Made by a program: the position numbers and the translations under genes. A stretch of DNA of 64,000 nt from Acinetobacter modestus (lineage in GTDB: Bacteria > Pseudomonadota > Gammaproteobacteria > Pseudomonadales > Moraxellaceae). Below, piece after piece: positions 60,536-64,000 of this stretch. The DNA lies in contig NZ_BMDV01000003.1 of NCBI RefSeq assembly GCF_014636095.1, positions 310,001-374,000 on the forward strand, in the 5' to 3' direction. Below the pieces are notes generated by a model that saw nothing but the letters and a program-made list of their open reading frames with translations, did not search any database and had not been told where the DNA came from. Each line of letters opens with the position of its first letter. The stretch's first letter is position 1.

Positions 60536-62083
60536 TTATTTGCCAAATAATGAACCAAGTAAACCGCGAACGATCTTTTGACCTGTAGAGCCGCCTAAGC
60601 TACGAGCCGCACTTTTTGCAAAAGTTCCCACAATATCTTGGGTGAGTTTTTCGCGATCTCGTTGTGCTTTCTCTGCGGCTTTTTGTTGCTCTTTCGCAAA
60701 GCGTTCTTGCTCTTTCGCTTGTTGTTTGGCTAAAGCATCTTGTTCTTTACTTTGCTGCTTTTCTAATTCATCTGCCTGTTTTTGTTGAGACTGTTGTAGC
60801 ACTTTCTTTTGCAGCATTTCATAGGCACTGTCCCGATCTACTGCTTGATCATAGACCCCTGCGACAATACTTTGCCCAATAATGACTTGGCGTTCTTCTG
60901 GAGTAATTGGCGTAAATGAAGAGTAAGGGGGCATGACCCAGCCCCGTTCCACGATTTGTGGTGTTCCTTGTTCATCAAGGCAGCTAATCAATGCTTCACC
61001 GACTGCGAGTTCGGTAATCGCTTGATCAACTTTAAACTCAGGATTGGCGCGGAAAGTATCCGCCGCAGTTTTGACTGCTTTTTGATCTTTGGGGGTGAAG
61101 GCGCGTAAGGCATGTTGTACGCGATTCCCCAATTGTCCTAAAACGCTTTCTGGCAGATCAAGTGGGTTCTGGGTAATAAAATAAATCCCCACGCCTTTCG
61201 AGCGAATGAGACGTACTACTTGCTCAATCTTTTGTTGTAAGGCTGGACTGGCATTATCAAACAATAGATGCGCTTCATCGAAAAAGAATACCAACTTTGG
61301 TTTGTCCATATCACCCACTTCAGGCAACTGTTCAAACAGTTCTGACATCATCCATAGTAAGAATGTGGCATAAAGCTTTGGCGTATTCATCAACTTGTCG
61401 GCAGCTAAGATATTAATGTAACCCTGACCTTGCGTATCGGTCTGAATAAAATCGAGGATATTCAGGCTAGGCTCACCAAAAAATTGCTCTCCACCTTGAT
61501 CACCTAAAGCCAATAAATTACGTTGAATCGCCCCAAGACTAGCTGGAGAAAGGTTGCCATATTCGGCTTTTAATTCGGCTGCATTTTCGCTGACATAGGT
61601 CAGCATTGCTTTAAGGTCTTTGAAATCAATTAATAAAAGCCCTTGATCATCTGCAACGCGGAAAACGGCCGAAAGAACGCCTTCTTGTGTGTCATTCAGA
61701 TTGAGCATTTGTGCCAAAAGTAACGGACCAATTTCTGAAATTGTGGTACGAATAGGATGACCTTGTTGCCCAAATAAATCCCAAAAAATAACAGGCGAAG
61801 CAGCAAATGGAATGGGGGTAAGTTGTAAGTTTTTTAAACGTTCGTCAAACTTAGGACTAGTGCTACCTGCTTTAGCCAGACTAGAGACATCACCTTTAGC
61901 ATCTGCCAAAAAGACAGGTACGCCCAACCGTGAGAAACTTTCGGCTAGTACCTTGAGAGTCACTGTTTTACCTGTGCCTGTCGCACCTGCAATTAAACCG
62001 TGGCGGTTTGCAAATTGAGAATGTAAAACAATATCTTGTGTTGTATCTGTGGTTTTTTTTGCAATAACAATGGGTGTATTCAT
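60536..62083 (-). CDS. HerA-like ATPase (DUF853)
   Basis: A 515-residue P-loop ATPase of the DUF853/HerA-like group. Walker A is [19 protein letters not shown], Walker B is [15 protein letters not shown], and the RecA-like core also carries [15 protein letters not shown] and [30 protein letters not shown]. The C-terminal part (about 430-485) is a Gln/Lys/Glu coiled coil. HerA-like ATPases move DNA or proteins, but DUF853 proteins have no settled function. It starts 20 bases after the cystathionine lyase-like gene on the same strand, so an operon is likely. Confidence 0.88.
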   Translation of the reverse strand: MNTPIVIAKKTTDTTQDIVLHSQFANRHGLIAGATGTGKTVTLKVLAESFSRLGVPVFLADAKGDVSSLAKAGSTSPKFDERLKNLQLTPIPFAASPVIFWDLFGQQGHPIRTTISEIGPLLLAQMLNLNDTQEGVLSAVFRVADDQGLLLIDFKDLKAMLTYVSENAAELKAEYGNLSPASLGAIQRNLLALGDQGGEQFFGEPSLNILDFIQTDTQGQGYINILAADKLMNTPKLYATFLLWMMSELFEQLPEVGDMDKPKLVFFFDEAHLLFDNASPALQQKIEQVVRLIRSKGVGIYFITQNPLDLPESVLGQLGNRVQHALRAFTPKDQKAVKTAADTFRANPEFKVDQAITELAVGEALISCLDEQGTPQIVERGWVMPPYSSFTPITPEERQVIIGQSIVAGVYDQAVDRDSAYEMLQKKVLQQSQQKQADELEKQQSKEQDALAKQQAKEQERFAKEQQKAAEKAQRDREKLTQDIVGTFAKSAARSLGGSTGQKIVRGLLGSLFGK

Positions 62084-62102
62084 TCTTCACCTATGCTTTA
62101 TT

Positions 62103-63296
62103 TCATTCGAGTTGTTTTAGTGCGTTTTGAATATCTTGGATTAAATCGTTTGGATCTTCTAGTCCTATGCAGAAGCGAACCAATAAACCTTGTTGTAAAT
62201 GTGTATTTTCTAGTTCTCTCATCTGTTTCAAATCATAAAGCATAACAAGGCTGACAGGGCCGCCCCAACTGAATCCCAACTTAAATAAGTTTAAGCTATC
62301 GCAGAATTTTCGAATTGCTGCGAAATCATATTCAGGTTTGAAAATGACACTGACTAAGCCTGCACTTTTTCCTGTTTCACAGACTTGTTGCCAAAATAAA
62401 TGACCTGCTGAATTGGCATCACTTGGATGTAAAACTTGGCAAAATTGAGCTTTTTGCTTTAGCCAATCAAGCACTGCTATTGCACTGTTAGATTGTTGTT
62501 CATAACGAAGTGGCATATGAGCCAAGCTGCGTTGGATTTGTGCAGTATCGTCGCCTGAAACACAGATCCCTTGGGTTGCATGCATACGGTAGAGTTTATG
62601 ATGTAATTGCGGATCTCGTGTAACTACTGAACCCATTAAAATATCGCCACCGCCACTTGGATATTTAGTTAGCGCATGTATAGTGATGTCGACAGACAGA
62701 TGCTCATCTGAAAAATCAAATGCATTAAAAGCCAGTCCAGCACCCCATGTATTATCCAGTGCAGTCAGAACATTTGCTTGCTGCGCTTTTTTAACCAGAT
62801 TTTTGAGGTCGGGAAACTCTAAAGTGACAGAACCTGCCGCCTCTATCCAGATCAATTTAGTTTTTTCAGTCGGTTGAAAGCTATTCGCATCAATTGGGTT
62901 GTAGATTTTGACGTGAATGCCGTAGCGGTCTTGCAGATTCTTTAAGTGTTCCAGATTCGGGCCATAAATATTGTCTGCAACCCAAACTTCATCCCCTGAG
63001 CTTAAAAAAGTACTATTTACTAAATTGATTGCAGATAAGCCACTGGGTGCAAGTAAACAATAATTTCCACCTTCAATTCGAGCAATATTATCTCCTAATG
63101 TGAAAGTCGTTGGTGTACCGTGTGTGCCATAACTATAATCATAAGGGTCAGTCCAGTGGCGATCAAAAAGGTGCGCTGTTGTTTTAAAAATAATCGTTGA
63201 TGCACGAAATAGGGGAGGTTGAATCGTTTCTATGTATTGGGGAGCTTGGCGTGGTGCATGAATGAGTGTGGTTTGTAAGCTATTTTGTTTAGTCAT
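62103..63296 (-). CDS. metC: Cystathionine beta-lyase-like PLP enzyme
   Basis: A 397-residue enzyme of the Cys/Met metabolism PLP family. SYGTHGTPTTFTLGDNIARIEGGNYCLLAPSGLSAI is the usual N-terminal block, followed by VWVADNIYGPNLEHLKNL and the PLP lysine in ITIHALTKYPSGGGDILMGSV. The late IGLEDPNDLIQDIQNAL matches the family end. MetC splits cystathionine to homocysteine, pyruvate and ammonia in methionine synthesis. Related lyases share these motifs, so the substrate is not certain. It appears to form an operon with the HerA-like gene. Confidence 0.88.
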   Translation of the reverse strand: MTKQNSLQTTLIHAPRQAPQYIETIQPPLFRASTIIFKTTAHLFDRHWTDPYDYSYGTHGTPTTFTLGDNIARIEGGNYCLLAPSGLSAINLVNSTFLSSGDEVWVADNIYGPNLEHLKNLQDRYGIHVKIYNPIDANSFQPTEKTKLIWIEAAGSVTLEFPDLKNLVKKAQQANVLTALDNTWGAGLAFNAFDFSDEHLSVDITIHALTKYPSGGGDILMGSVVTRDPQLHHKLYRMHATQGICVSGDDTAQIQRSLAHMPLRYEQQSNSAIAVLDWLKQKAQFCQVLHPSDANSAGHLFWQQVCETGKSAGLVSVIFKPEYDFAAIRKFCDSLNLFKLGFSWGGPVSLVMLYDLKQMRELENTHLQQGLLVRFCIGLEDPNDLIQDIQNALKQLE

Positions 63297-63423
63297 GGGG
63301 CAAAATTAAATCAATAGAATGATTTAGGTTAAGAGAAAATATCGAATCCTGCTAGTCATTTGCATATTTTGTACAGAATCGTTACGAATCAAAGCTTTTA
63401 GTCAAAACTGGCTTTATTTTTGC

Positions 63424-63438
63424 TAAGACTAATTATCA
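63424..63438 (+). promoter_or_regulatory. Weak Fur-like box upstream of the amidotransferase gene
   Basis: ATTATCA (63432-63438) fits the right half of the 7-1-7 Fur consensus exactly; the left half TAAGACT matches only 4 of 7. The site ends 25 bases before the gene start. Low confidence. Confidence 0.25.
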
Positions 63439-63463
63439 TTCTAACTACAATAGGTTTACGCGC

Positions 63464-64000
63464 ATGAAGTCGCATTTAAGAGTGCATTATTTTCAGCACA
63501 TTGCTGGTGAAGGTTTTGGCAGTTGCTATGACTATTTAAAGGCACATCAAGCAAAAATTACCGCCACAGAGTTCTTTGCTTTACCCGTTGATTTACCTCT
63601 TGAATTGGAGGCTCTACCTAATATTGATGAAGTTGATTTACTGATCATTATGGGAGGAACCATGAGTGTGAATGATGAGGCAAATTATCCTTGGTTAAAA
63701 TTGGAAAAAAGATGGTTAAGACGTTATCTCTCTGCGGGTAAACCTGCGATTGGTTTATGTTTAGGGGGGCAACTGATTGCTAATGCACTTGGTGCATCTG
63801 TGAGTCGAAATCAACATCAAGAACTGGGTTGGATGGACGTAGGTCGTGTTTCACACGTACCTGAAAATTACTTTCAAATACCAGAAAAAATTAACATTAT
63901 GCAGTGGCATAGCGAAACCTTCGAAATACCCCGTGGAGGAGTCCGTTTAGCGCAGAATAATGTTTGTCAAAATCAAATGTATCAAATTGGGCGCAATGTA
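63464..64000 (+). CDS. Class I glutamine amidotransferase (partial, runs out of right edge)
   Basis: The first 179 codons lie in the window; the frame is open to the last base. From the ATG at 63464: MKSHLRVHYFQHIAGEGFG, a LLIIMGGTMSVNDEANYPWL block, PAIGLCLGGQLIANALGA with the Cys nucleophile, and IMQWHSETFEIPRGG with the family His. It belongs to the GMP-synthase-like amidotransferase group (GATase1), not to GuaA itself, which has an extra synthetase domain. Its partner or synthetase, and the rest of the C-terminus, are outside the window. The substrate is unknown. Confidence 0.85.
   Translation, partial: MKSHLRVHYFQHIAGEGFGSCYDYLKAHQAKITATEFFALPVDLPLELEALPNIDEVDLLIIMGGTMSVNDEANYPWLKLEKRWLRRYLSAGKPAIGLCLGGQLIANALGASVSRNQHQELGWMDVGRVSHVPENYFQIPEKINIMQWHSETFEIPRGGVRLAQNNVCQNQMYQIGRNV

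Overview
The window is 64 kb of chromosome from a member of the genus Acinetobacter (Gammaproteobacteria, Moraxellaceae). The evidence is an A/T-rich base composition, a CraA-type chloramphenicol exporter, an AdeT-family protein, an mlaFEDCB cluster, and many short lipoproteins with no obvious relatives outside the genus. I saw no rRNA or tRNA gene, insertion sequence, prophage or CRISPR array. Almost everything reads as core chromosome, with one possibly acquired A/T-rich gene at 20.5-21.3 kb.

Layout. 0-5.3 kb: the 3' end of a probable dnaG, a hairpin repeat, the mdaB-ygiN quinone pair, two lipoproteins, a cluster of DnaA-box-like words, craA and a lipoprotein sodC. 5.4-14 kb: an AI-2E-type permease, an orphan ParA, a Holliday-resolvase-like protein, two methyltransferases, an alpha/beta hydrolase, and small secreted or lipid-anchored proteins, one of them LEA-like. 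14.2-20.4 kb: a Baeyer-Villiger-type monooxygenase, a second LEA-like protein, a YciI protein, a lipoprotein and glyQ-glyS. 20.5-25.5 kb: a DUF2971 gene, a two-gene radical SAM/DUF4130 cassette, an LprI-like protein, an HPP-CBS membrane protein and PspC. 25.8-38.7 kb: lipoproteins, an acyl-CoA dehydrogenase, aroE, divergent hemF and hemN (aerobic and anaerobic routes for one haem step), ribA, dxs and suhB. 38.8-46.9 kb: a DEAD-box RNA helicase with a structured 5' leader and a repetitive RGG-like tail, the mlaFEDCB phospholipid transport operon, corA, a LOG-family protein and a Nudix hydrolase. 46.8-58.6 kb: recG-comF, an SDR protein, an AdeT-like protein, plsB, tesB, a dicarboxylate/amino-acid symporter, a ferritin-like hydrolase family protein and engB. 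58.6-64 kb: nsrR, hmp, a HerA-like ATPase, a cystathionine beta-lyase-like enzyme and the start of a glutamine amidotransferase gene.

The clearest functional circuit is nitric oxide defence. An 11-1-11 dyad matching the NsrR operator overlaps the inferred hmp promoter, and nsrR lies directly downstream of hmp. A second NsrR-like site sits upstream of the HPP-CBS gene; some plant HPP-family proteins are nitrite transporters, so that gene may belong to the same regulon. The most attractive little-described items are the radical SAM/DUF4130 cassette, the structured leader of the RNA helicase, the two LEA-like secreted proteins and the DnaA-box cluster. All function assignments are from reading the sequence; no database search was run.
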